A DNA stretch of 64,000 nucleotides from Auanema rhodensis (taxonomy: Eukaryota > Nematoda > Chromadorea > Rhabditida > Rhabditidae), in the NCBI GenBank assembly GCA_964057225.1, contig OZ059899.1:18050501-18114500 (forward strand), given 5' to 3'. Shown piece after piece: positions 40,936-50,328 of this stretch (its first letter is position 1; every line of letters begins with the position of its first letter). The position numbers and the translations under genes are program-made. The notes beneath the pieces are model-generated. The model made no database searches, was not told the DNA's origin, and worked only from the letters and a program-made list of their open reading frames with translations.

Positions 40936-43900
40936 TTACAAATCAATTGGAGCAGAGAGTAGGTGTTTTTTAAAATTATGAACATTAGTAAGGTTGATAA
41001 GGTTTTCAGGTAGATCGTTCCATGTTTTGATGCTTCTGTACTCAATACCATTTCTTGTCGCCTTTTTCCGAAGCTCGGGATAGTCGATATTCCATTGGTG
41101 TCTGCGAAGAGAGTGGGTGAAATGTTTAATTTGAAAAATTCTTAAAATACTGTCCGTTGATACGTCTTTAATTTGAGAGAAATAGAAACCTAGATCAGTT
41201 ACCTGTCTCCTGGTTGATAGTTCTTGAGCATTCAAAAAAGTGAGCTGACTTTTGTAGTCGGAAAAAATTCCTGCTCTTGAGAAGACTGCTCGCAAGAATT
41301 TTTTTTGAACCATCTCAATACGAGATATTTTTTTAGATACTTGGGGAGACCATATCACGGATGCATATTCAAGGATTGGTCGAACGTAGCTGCAAAAAAG
41401 GTTGAACATAAATGAAGGTGATCTAGAGTAGAAGCAACGTAGAAGGATGCGACATTTCAGAGCTGCGGCGCAAGAGATGGCGTTTATGTGACAATCAAAT
41501 GTTAGATTGTTATCAGTTAAGACTCCAAGGTCTTTATAATGAGGTACAAAGTCTAAAGGAAACTCACCAAAGGTAAATGGCTCGGTGGGGTTGAGGGTTG
41601 AGCTATTATTGCACACAATCATAATTTTGGATTTGGTGGTGTTGACCATCATTCCATTATTTTTGCACCAGGCGTTGATTGTGTTTAAGGCAATCTGTAG
41701 ACTTACCGGATTAGTACTGTATAGTTTGAGATCATCGGCAAAAAGTGTAGGATGAACGTCTTCAGGGAGAGAAGACGTAATGTCATTAATGTAGAAAAGG
41801 AATAGAAGAGGACCGAGAACAGTGCCTTGTGGGACACCACAAGATAAGTTTACAGAAGTAGAAAGAGAACCATTGACAAGAACTGAGTAAGATCTGCCAG
41901 TGATGAAGTTTTTGAGAAAAGTTTGAAGAGAACCGCAGATACCAATGGTTTTAAATTTGTGGAAAAGAACCGAGTGATCAATTAGATCAAAAGCTTTAGA
42001 GAAGTCTATAAAAGCAGTATAGACTGGAATGTTTTTATCCAAACATGATCTCCAGGCAATATGATTGTTAATGATTGCTGATATGGTATTACGTTTAGGA
42101 AGAAAAGCGTGCTGGTGAGCAGATATAGATCCAGTAGAAATGCCAAAGTGGAGGAGCGGGGGTGAAATGAGTCGCTCAAAAACTTTGGAAAGACTTGGTG
42201 TTAATGATATAGGGCGATAGTTTGAAGGATTAGAGCGATTTCCGGATTTGAAAACAGGACGGATCCAAGCTTTCTTCCAGTCCGGAGGGCATGAAGAAGA
42301 AACGAGTAAATTGTGAAAAATGAAGGCAAGTGGGTAGCAAAGAGTAGAGGCGCACTGATTAAGAAAGTAGTAGGGAATGCCATCAGAAGAAGTAGAAACT
42401 CTGAGAGGAAGATGAGAAAGAACTTTATAGACTTTTTCGGGAGAAATGTCTATAAAATCAATGATAGAGGAAGGGCGAGAGGAGCTGTTGATTAAATCCG
42501 ATGAAATACTTGGTTTGACAGAAAAAGAGCTTGCAAAAATGGAAGCTTTTTCTGTGTCTGTCGAGTATATTTCTTCACCAAGTCTAATCGTGGGGATATC
42601 TGAAGAGCAACCACCGAGACGAGTTCTACAGAAGCGATAAAAAAGTTTGGGGTTATTGGTTGAAGCAATGTGTTCTTCTTCCAAAATAGACTTTTGTTTA
42701 ATAAGTCTATCTAGTTTTATAGTTAGTTTTTTGCGGAGAAGCTCGTCACGGTGGCAAATAGATGAACTGAGCCTTTTGATGTAACAGTAGAGATCCGCAA
42801 TATTGCGGTCAACTTTTTTTCTACGCCTAGGTTGTTTGTGAGGAACGAATACAGAGATTATGGATTGTAGGATGTTGGTGAATTTGGAGTAAGAGTCAAG
42901 AGGGGAAAGACCAGATAATACCAAAGAAAAGTCGATGCTGACAAGATGGCGATTGATGGCATTGAAGTCGGCTCGATAGAAATTGAGTTGAGAAAAGTTG
43001 GAAAGTGAGGAGGTATTGAAGAATGTATTGGAAGAGAAAGGAAGGGTATCCAGAGGGGATACAGGGGTGTTGATGATGATGGAGAATGTAACCGAGAAGT
43101 GATCGGAGTTACCCAATGGAGGGGAGCGTGATATATTAGATATGATTGAAGGATTGTTTGTGATAAGGTAGTCTAAGATGTTGTTACCACGTGTAGGAAA
43201 ATTGACAAGTTGATCAGAGTGACTACTTTGGAGAAATTGAATAATTGATTTACTAGAAGGAGATGAGAGTGAGGACTGAAGAAGATCCCAATTGATATTA
43301 GGAAAGTTCAGGTCACCCGTAATAAAGAAAGAGCGGTTAGAAATATGACCATTGAGATCAGAAAGATAAGAACAAAAATCAGAGTGAGAAGCAGTAGGGG
43401 AACGATAACAAACGGAGAAAACCGAGTTGTTAGAGGGTAGAAAGATGGTAACATATTGAACCGATGAAGAGAGGGGTGAGGAGGAGAGTAAAATTGAGTT
43501 AATTTGTTTTTTTAAGAACAAAAGAGTACCACCGCCGCGTGAAGAATGCTTGTCTGCTCTGAATATGTTGTAATGATCATTTAGAGGAAGATGATCAGAA
43601 GAAAAATCAGAAAACAGCCAAGATTCCGATATGGCGATGATATCAGGGGATGAGATAGAATGAATGATTGTGAGGAAATGAAGTTTATTGAGAATAGAAC
43701 GTGCATTGTAACAGTGGACTGATAGTTTAACAGGGACATGAGAAGAAAGCAAGCATGGTGAAGAAGCGGTTTTAACGAAAGGACATGTTGTTACAGGACC
43801 GAGATAAAGATGTTGTATCGGATCCGCTTCTTGATCTAGTAGGAAGTTCGGCAGTAGGCTTAACAGAGCGTGGTGGATTCTTTCTTCTTCTTGGGCTAAT

Positions 43901-44019
43901 AGAAGATTTTTTCTCCAGAGAAAGAATTTTTGACCTGCCAGTTGAGCGACTATTCCTACTAGATTTAAAAGGGGGGCTAGATATAACACCAGTATCAATA
44001 TTGGACGGACATTGGACAT
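40936..44019 (-). CDS. LINE ORF2: endonuclease-reverse transcriptase
   Basis: This 1027-aa protein would nick target DNA and copy the element RNA there (target-primed reverse transcription). The apurinic-type endonuclease spans about residues 98-315, with N105 in CYNARSI, E132 in SESW, D236 and N238 in GDLNFP, and D306/H307 in NSDH. These are the family's catalytic positions, all present. The reverse transcriptase spans about 580-845: NYRPISL near 600, FIDFSKAFD with D672, GVPQGTVLGPLL at 728-739, YINDI at 743-747, and FADD with D762/D763. A 180-residue C-terminal region (RIEMVQKKF, then RSIKTWNDLPENL) follows, with no RNase H. The only ATG before the endonuclease is the one used here, which lies inside ORF1 in the +1 frame. 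Residues 1-82 overlap ORF1 and may not be translated if ORF2 starts by reinitiation or frameshift. No internal stop or frameshift was seen. Confidence 0.95.
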   Translation of the reverse strand: MSNVRPILILVLYLAPLLNLVGIVAQLAGQKFFLWRKNLLLAQEEERIHHALLSLLPNFLLDQEADPIQHLYLGPVTTCPFVKTASSPCLLSSHVPVKLSVHCYNARSILNKLHFLTIIHSISSPDIIAISESWLFSDFSSDHLPLNDHYNIFRADKHSSRGGGTLLFLKKQINSILLSSSPLSSSVQYVTIFLPSNNSVFSVCYRSPTASHSDFCSYLSDLNGHISNRSFFITGDLNFPNINWDLLQSSLSSPSSKSIIQFLQSSHSDQLVNFPTRGNNILDYLITNNPSIISNISRSPPLGNSDHFSVTFSIIINTPVSPLDTLPFSSNTFFNTSSLSNFSQLNFYRADFNAINRHLVSIDFSLVLSGLSPLDSYSKFTNILQSIISVFVPHKQPRRRKKVDRNIADLYCYIKRLSSSICHRDELLRKKLTIKLDRLIKQKSILEEEHIASTNNPKLFYRFCRTRLGGCSSDIPTIRLGEEIYSTDTEKASIFASSFSVKPSISSDLINSSSRPSSIIDFIDISPEKVYKVLSHLPLRVSTSSDGIPYYFLNQCASTLCYPLAFIFHNLLVSSSCPPDWKKAWIRPVFKSGNRSNPSNYRPISLTPSLSKVFERLISPPLLHFGISTGSISAHQHAFLPKRNTISAIINNHIAWRSCLDKNIPVYTAFIDFSKAFDLIDHSVLFHKFKTIGICGSLQTFLKNFITGRSYSVLVNGSLSTSVNLSCGVPQGTVLGPLLFLFYINDITSSLPEDVHPTLFADDLKLYSTNPVSLQIALNTINAWCKNNGMMVNTTKSKIMIVCNNSSTLNPTEPFTFGEFPLDFVPHYKDLGVLTDNNLTFDCHINAISCAAALKCRILLRCFYSRSPSFMFNLFCSYVRPILEYASVIWSPQVSKKISRIEMVQKKFLRAVFSRAGIFSDYKSQLTFLNAQELSTRRQVTDLGFYFSQIKDVSTDSILRIFQIKHFTHSLRRHQWNIDYPELRKKATRNGIEYRSIKTWNDLPENLINLTNVHNFKKHLLSAPIDL

Positions 44020-44812
44020 TTGAATTGGACTTAGAAACAGTAGAAGTATTTAGAGAAACGTGTGGAGTAGAAGTGGTTGAACGGGCAGTTGGTTTACGTG
44101 GAATCTTTATAAGTTTGAGATCGCGTACAATGAAAAGTGATTCACTATTATCCAAATTTTTCGCTTTTGCTTCTTCGCGCAGTTTTTTTTCAAGATCTAC
44201 CTCGAAGGGAAGATAATCGCGACGAATAAACGTTTTAGACAAGCTTTCAAAACATTTAGCTTTGTTTGTCCTAATGGTTTCAATGATTTTGTCACGTAAA
44301 TCAACTGTTGAACATGAAATAATGAGAGGGCCTGGAGAATTAGATTTGAGAGTTGAGCGAGTAATGGTTATTTGGTTGCTGTTAATCAAAGAAATCAAGG
44401 TGTCATCATTAGACTTTCCAGCTATAAGTTTGAGAAGGGCGGTAGGGTCCGAGGGAAACTCAGATGAATCGTGAGGAACCCTAAACCAAACCGCTCTTTT
44501 CAAGCGATAAGAATACCTTGATTCCTCAGATCGAACTTTTTGAACATGACACATAATACTGGTAGAAGTGGTTTGAGAAGGAGAAGAGGCATTGAAAGTT
44601 GGAACATTTAGGAGTTGTTGCTCTAAAGTATCGATACGTGATTTGAGGTTTGTTTCGATAGTTTTGATACGAGCTTCATTAGCTGCTACATTGATTTTAA
44701 TACTGTTGAGTTCGTTTTTGATGTCAGATGAAAGTTGAGAGAAAGATTCTCGGAAAGATTTGGAAAGAGACTCGAGAGCATCAGTAAAGAAATCTTTTGT
44801 AACAGCTGTCAT
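43772..44812 (-). CDS. LINE ORF1: coiled-coil RNA-binding protein
   Basis: A 346-aa basic protein and the likely RNA chaperone or RNP component of the element. Residues about 8-69 have a heptad-like pattern (SLSKSFRESF through IDTLEQQLL) suggesting a trimeric or dimeric coiled coil. Residues about 100-195 could be an RRM-like fold. Residues 195-240 (FIRRDYLPFEVDLEKKL, then IVRDLKLIKIPRK) resemble the C-terminal domain of L1-type ORF1 proteins. The rest is a Ser/Arg/Lys/Pro-rich tail. No CCHC zinc knuckle, PHD finger or esterase domain is visible, which is unusual for a CR1-type ORF1. The start is the ATG after the pyrimidine-rich leader (CTCAATATG). It ends 248 bp inside ORF2 at ATGTCCTTTCGTTAA. 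Domain calls are by eye, and the RRM is the least certain. Confidence 0.85.
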   Translation of the reverse strand: MTAVTKDFFTDALESLSKSFRESFSQLSSDIKNELNSIKINVAANEARIKTIETNLKSRIDTLEQQLLNVPTFNASSPSQTTSTSIMCHVQKVRSEESRYSYRLKRAVWFRVPHDSSEFPSDPTALLKLIAGKSNDDTLISLINSNQITITRSTLKSNSPGPLIISCSTVDLRDKIIETIRTNKAKCFESLSKTFIRRDYLPFEVDLEKKLREEAKAKNLDNSESLFIVRDLKLIKIPRKPTARSTTSTPHVSLNTSTVSKSNSNVQCPSNIDTGVISSPPFKSSRNSRSTGRSKILSLEKKSSISPRRRKNPPRSVKPTAELPTRSRSGSDTTSLSRSCNNMSFR

Positions 44813-45134
44813 ATTGAGAAAAAAGATAAGATTAAGAAACAGAAAAATAAGAAAAAAGAATGTAAAGACAGTGGTATAAAGAAGTGAAAGACAATAAATA
44901 ACAAAGTAAAAGACAGAAAGGACAGAGAGAATTGGAAAAGAGAGAGAGTAATAAAATAGAAGAGATAAAAGAAAAAGAACAAGAAAAAAAAATGAAAGAA
45001 CTAAGAAAGCGTACCTTTAAGAACCAGTCCGACGAAATGAGGTCACGGCGCGGAATGAGGTCACGGCGCGGAATGAGGTCACGGCGCGGGAATGAGGTCA
45101 CGGCGCGGGAATGAGGTCACGGCGCGGGAAAGTG
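44813..45134 (-). promoter_or_regulatory. LINE 5' UTR with internal promoter region
   Basis: About 322 bp upstream of ORF1. It begins with the GC-rich tandem units (45036-45128), followed by about 200 bp of pyrimidine-rich sequence on the element's sense strand (44815-45010 is A/G-rich on the plus strand). LINEs must carry an internal promoter in this position to stay mobile. I infer promoter function from position and repeat structure, and no TATA-like or initiator motif is convincing. Confidence 0.65.
45036..45128 (-). repeat. Five tandem 18-19 bp GC-rich units at the LINE 5' end
   Basis: On the plus strand the unit is AATGAGGTCACGGCGCGG, at 45036-45053, 45054-45071, 45072-45090, 45091-45109 and 45110-45128. 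The last three carry one extra G (19 bp). Each contains AGGTCA, the classic nuclear-receptor half-site, and a CpG-rich GGCGCGG core. The layout recalls the 5' promoter monomers of mouse L1, though these units are far shorter. Unit number may vary among element copies. Confidence 0.9.
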
Positions 45135-45139
45135 CACGT
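45135..45139 (+). repeat. Target site duplication, right copy (CACGT)
   Basis: CACGT begins the right satellite at the element's 5' end, continuing CACGTGGTGTGCACTCGG as in an intact monomer. Preceding bases read TG where the left flank has TA, so a 7-bp duplication with one mismatch is an alternative. Confidence 0.75.
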
Positions 45140-47269
45140 GGTGTGCACTCGGTATGTAACTCGCTTCACGTGAAAGATAAAGAGATGCGGTTTTCAAAAT
45201 TAGATTCCCCATGTCCATATTAGTCTAAAAACAAATTTTTTTTGATATTGGTGCATGGTAACCATGATTTTGAAATTTACGTGAACTTTAATTTATGCTA
45301 ATTAAATGTACACGTGGTGTGCACTTGGTATGTAACTCGCTTCACGTGAAAGATAAAGAGATGCGGTTTTCAAAATTAGATTCCCCATGTCCATATTAGT
45401 CTAAAAACAAATTTTTATTGATATTGGTGCATGGTAACCATGACTTTGAATTTTACGTGAACTTTAATTTATGCTAATTAAACGTACACGTGGTGTGCAC
45501 TCGGTATGTAACTCGCTTCACGTGAAAGATAAAGAGATGCGGTTTTCAAAATTAGATTCCCCATGTCCATATTAGTCTAAAAACAAATTTTTATTGATAT
45601 TGGTGCATGGTAACCATGACTTTGAAATTTACGTGAACTTTAATTTATGCTACATAAATCTACACGTGATGTGCAATTGGTATGTAACTCGCTTCACGTG
45701 AAAGATAAAAAGATGCGGTTTTTAAAATTAGATTCCCCATGTCCATATTAGTCTAAAAACAATTTTTTACTGATATTGGTGCATGGTAACCATGACTTTG
45801 AAATTTACGTGAACTTTAATTTATGCTAATTAAACGTACACGTGGTGTGCACTCGGTATGTAACTCGCTTCACGTGTAAGATAAAGAGATGCGGTTTTCA
45901 AAATTAGATTCCCCATGTCCATATTAGTCTAAAAACAAATTTTTATTGATATTGGTGCATGGTAACCATGACTTTGAATTTTACGTGAACTTTAATTTAT
46001 GCTAATTAAACGTATACGTGGTGTGCACTCGGTATGTAACTCGCTTCACGTGAAAGATAAAGAGATGCGGTTTTCAAAATTAGATTCCCCATGTCCATAT
46101 TAGTCTAAAAACAATTTTTTATTGATATTGGTGCATGGTAACCATGACTTTGAAATTTACGTGAACTTTAATTTATGCTACATAAATCTACACGTGATGT
46201 GCAATTGGTATGTAACTCGCTTCACGTGAAAGATAAAAAGATGCGGTTTTTAAAATTAGATTCCCCATGTCCATATTAGTCTAAAAACAATTTTTTACTG
46301 ATATTGGTGCATGGTAACCATGACTTTGAAATTTACGTGAACTTTAATTTATGCTAATTAAACGTACACGTGGTGTGCACTCGGTATGTAACTCGCTTCA
46401 CGTGTAAGATAAAGAGATGCGGTTTTCAAAATTAGATTCCCCATGTCCATATTAGTCTAAAAACAAATTTTTATTGATATTGGTGCATGGTAACCATGAC
46501 TTTGAATTTTACGTGAACTTTAATTTATGCTAATTAAACGTATACGTGGTGTGCACTCGGTATGTAACTCGCTTCACGTGAAAGATAAAGAGATGCGGTT
46601 TTCAAAATTAGATTCCCCATGTCCATATTAGTCTAAAAACAAATTTTTATTGATATTGGTGCATGGTAACCATGACTTTGAAATTTACGTGAACTTTAAT
46701 TTATGCTACATAAATCTACACGTGATGTGCACTTGGTATGTAACTCGCTTCACGTGAAAGATAAAAAGATGCGGTTTTTAAAATTAGATTCCCCATGTCC
46801 ATATTAGTCTAAAAACAATTTTTTACTGATATTGGTGCATGGTAACCATGACTTTGAAATTTACGTGAACTTTAATTTATGCTAATTAAACGTACACGTG
46901 GTGTGCACTCGGTATGTAACTCGCTTCACGTGTAAGATAAAGAGATGCGGTTTTCAAAATTAGATTCCCCATGTCCATATTAGTCTAAAAACAAATTTTT
47001 ATTGATATTGGTGCATGGTAACCATGACTTTGAAATTTACGTGAACTTTAATTTATGCTAATTAAACGTACACGTGGTGTGCACTCGGTATGTAACTCGC
47101 TTCACGTGTAAGATAAAGAGATGCGGTTTTCAAAATTAGATTCCCCATGTCCATATTAGTCTAAAAACAAATTTTTATTGATATTGGTGCATGGTAACCA
47201 TGATTTTGAAATTTACGTGAACTTTAATTTATGCTAATTAAACGTACACGTGATGTGCACTTGGTATGT

Positions 47270-50200
47270 AACTCGCTTCACGTGAAAGATAAAGAGATGC
47301 GGTTTTTAAAATTAGATTCCCCATGTCCATATTAGTCTAAAAACAATTTTTTACTGATATTGGTGCATGGTAACCATGATTTTGAAATTTACGTGAACTT
47401 TAATTTATGCTAATTAAACGTACACGTGGTGTGCACTCGGTATGTAACTCGCTTCACGTGAAAGATAAAGAGATGCGGTTCTCAAAATTAGATTCCCCAT
47501 GTCCATATTAGTCTAATAACAAATTTTTATTGATATTGGTGCATGGTAACCATGACTTTGAAATTTACGTGAACTTTAATTTATGCTAATTAAACGTACA
47601 CGTGGTGTGCACTCGGTATGTAACTCGCTTCACGTGAAAGATAAAGAGATGCGGTTTTCAAAATTAGATTCCCCATGTCCATATTAGTCTAAAAACAAAT
47701 TTTTATTGATATTGGTGCATGGTAACCATGACTTTGAAATTTACGTGAACTTTAATTTATGCTAATTAAACGTACACGTGGTGTGCACTCGGTATGTAAC
47801 TCGCTTCACGTGAAAGATAAAGAGATGCGGTTTTCAAAATTAGATTCCCCATGTCCATATTAGTCTAAAAACAAATTTTTTTTGATATTGGTGCATGGTA
47901 ACCATGATTTTGAAATTTACGTGAACTTTAATTTATGCTAATTAAATGTACACGTGGTGTGCACTTGGTATGTAACTCGCTTCACGTGAAATATAAAGAG
48001 ATGCGGTTTTCAAAATTAGATTCCCCATGTCCATATTAGTCTAAAAACAAATTTTTATTGATATTGGTGCATGGTAACCATGACTTTGAAATTTACGTGA
48101 ACTTTAATTTATGCTAATTAAACGTACACGTGGTGTGCACTCGGTATGTAACTCGCTTCACGTGTAAGATAAAGAGATGCGGTTTTCAAAATTAGATTCC
48201 CCATGTCCATATTAGTCTAAAAACAAATTTTTATTGATATTGGTGCATGGTAACCATGACTTTGAAATTTACGTGAACTTTAATTTATGCTAATTAAACG
48301 TACACGTGGTGTGCACTCGGTATGTAACTCGCTTCACGTGTAAGATAAAGAGATGCGGTTTTCGAAATTAGATTCCCCATGTCCATATTAGTCTAAAAAC
48401 AAATTTTTATTGATATTGGTGCATGGTAACCATGATTTTGAAATTTACGTGAACTTTAATTCATGCTAATTAAATGTACACGTGGTGTGCACTCGGTATG
48501 TAACTCGCTTCACGTGAAAGATAAAGAGATGCAGTTATCAAAATTAGATTCCCCATGTCCATATTAGTCTAAAAACAATTTTTTACTGATATTGGTGCAT
48601 GGTAACCATGATTTTGAAATTTACGTGAACTTTAATTTATGCTAATTAAACGTACACGTGATGTGCACTCGGTATGTAACTCGCTTCACGTGAAAGATAA
48701 AGAGATGCGGTTTTTAAAATTAGATTCCCCATGTCCATATTAGTCTAAAAACAATTTTTTACTGATATTGGTGCATGGTAACCATGATTTTGAAATTTAC
48801 GTGAACTTTAATTTATGCTAATTAAACGTACACGTGGTGTGCACTCGGTATGTAACTCGCTTCACGTGAAAGATAAAGAGATGCGGTTCTCAAAATTAGA
48901 TTCCCCATGTCCATATTAGTCTAATAACAAATTTTTATTGATATTGGTGCATGGTAACCATGACTTTGAAATTTACGTGAACTTTAATTTATGCTAATTA
49001 AACGTACACGTGGTGTGCACTCGGTATGTAAATCGCTTCACGTGAAAGATAAAGAGATGCGGTTTTCAAAATTAGATTCCCCATGTCCATATTAGTCTAA
49101 AAACAAATTTTTATTGATATTGGTGCATGGTAACCATGACTTTGAAATTTACGTGAACTTTAATTTATGCTAATTAAACGTACACGTGGTGTGCACTCGG
49201 TATGTAACTCGCTTCACGTGAAAGATAAAGAGATGCGGTTTTCAAAATTAGATTCCCCATGTCCATATTAGTCTAAAAACAAATTTTTTTTGATATTGGT
49301 GCATGGTAACCATGATTTTGAAATTTACGTGAACTTTAATTTATGCTAATTAAATGTACACGTGGTGTGCACTTGGTATGTAACTCGCTTCACGTGAAAT
49401 ATAAAGAGATGCGGTTTTCAAAATTAGATTCCCCATGTCCATATTAGTCTAAAAACAAATTTTTATTGATATTGGTGCATGGTAACCATGACTTTGAAAT
49501 TTACGTGAACTTTAATTTATGCTAATTAAACGTACACGTGGTGTGCACTCGGTATGTAACTCGCTTCACGTGTAAGATAAAGAGATGCGGTTTTCAAAAT
49601 TAGATTCCCCATGTCCATATTAGTCTAAAAACAAATTTTTATTGATATTGGTGCATGGTAACCATGACTTTGAAATTTACGTGAACTTTAATTTATGCTA
49701 ATTAAACGTACACGTGGTGTGCACTCGGTATGTAACTCGCTTCACGTGTAAGATAAAGAGATGCGGTTTTCGAAATTAGATTCCCCATGTCCATATTAGT
49801 CTAAAAACAAATTTTTATTGATATTGGTGCATGGTAACCATGATTTTGAAATTTACGTGAACTTTAATTCATGCTAATTAAATGTACACGTGGTGTGCAC
49901 TCGGTATGTAACTCGCTTCACGTGAAAGATAAAGAGATGCAGTTATCAAAATTAGATTCCCCATGTCCATATTAGTCTAAAAACAATTTTTTACTGATAT
50001 TGGTGCATGGTAACCATGATTTTGAAATTTACGTGAACTTTAATTTATGCTAATTAAACGTACACGTGATGTGCACTCGGTATGTAACTCGCTTCACGTG
50101 AAAGATAAAGAGATGCGGTTTTTAAAATTAGATTCCCCATGTCCATATTAGTCTAAAAACAATTTTTTACTGATATTGGTGCATGGTAACCATGATTTTG

Positions 50201-50328
50201 AAATTTACGTGAACTTTAATTTATGCTAATTAAACGTACACGTGGTGTGCACTCGGTATGTAACTCGCTTCACGTGAAAGATAAAGAGATGCGGTTCTCA
50301 AAATTAGATTCCCCATGTCCATATTAGT
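47270..50328 (+). repeat. 8-monomer HOR tandem duplication (1408 bp)
   Basis: x matches x+1408 from about 47270 to 48920. Markers include GTGAAATATAAAG (47988 and 49396), TTTTCGAAATT (48359 and 49767) and GATGTGCACTCGG (48660 and 50068). TCTAATAAC ends the match on the right, being absent from the later copy. One derived change, TAAATCGCTTC near 49030, is private to the second copy. Confidence 0.83.

Larger units (their letters stand above)
40448..45134 (-). mobile_element. Full-length LINE (CR1/L2/Jockey-like non-LTR retrotransposon)
   Basis: A 4.69-kb insertion in the satellite, transcribed right to left. In element order it has a 5' UTR with five GC-rich tandem units, a pyrimidine-rich leader, ORF1, ORF2 (endonuclease and reverse transcriptase) and a 488-bp 3' UTR. 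There are no long terminal repeats, no integrase and no poly(A) tail. The 3' end reads AACAATAAACATTAAA. Both ORFs are open with intact catalytic motifs, so the copy is young and possibly active. Clade placement rests on the apurinic-type endonuclease, the RT motifs FIDFSKAFD, GVPQGTVLGPLL and FADD, lack of RNase H and a C-terminal region ending RSIKTWNDLPENL, typical of CR1/L2/Rex1/Jockey relatives. The exact clade needs a tree. The 5' limit is uncertain by a few bases (GTG before CACGT), and the 3' limit by one T. Confidence 0.93.
36860..45870 (+). repeat. 12-monomer HOR tandem duplication (2112 bp), second copy split by the LINE
   Basis: 36860-38335 matches 38972-40447 at offset 2112. Across the LINE, 38331 to about 39066 matches 45135-45870 at offset 6804, which is 2112 plus 4692. 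The second 12-monomer unit is therefore interrupted by the LINE while the first unit is the uninterrupted version. The match ends at GTGAAAG versus GTGTAAG near 39070/45874. Confidence 0.85.

Noticed and set aside
40455-41051. Small open frames of 82, 110 and 89 aa on the minus strand
   Set aside because: They lie in the LINE 3' UTR or overlap the end of ORF2 out of frame, with no recognisable domain.
40936-42000. RNase H domain at the end of ORF2
   Set aside because: No RNase H D-E-D-D pattern is visible after the RT. The C-terminal region instead matches the RSIKTWNDLPENL type of tail.
42313-44474. Plus-strand open frames opposite the LINE (42313-42640, 43785-44216, 44262-44474)
   Set aside because: They are antisense shadows of ORF1 and ORF2, with composition mirroring the Ser/Leu-rich sense proteins.
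44832-45114. Open frames through the LINE 5' tandem units (89 aa minus, 60 aa plus)
   Set aside because: The minus frame begins at GTG, not ATG, and simply translates the tandem units and pyrimidine tract into repeats and low-complexity residues.
40448-45134. LTR retrotransposon or endogenous retrovirus
   Set aside because: There are no terminal repeats, no integrase, protease or gag knuckles, and an apurinic-type endonuclease lies upstream of the RT.
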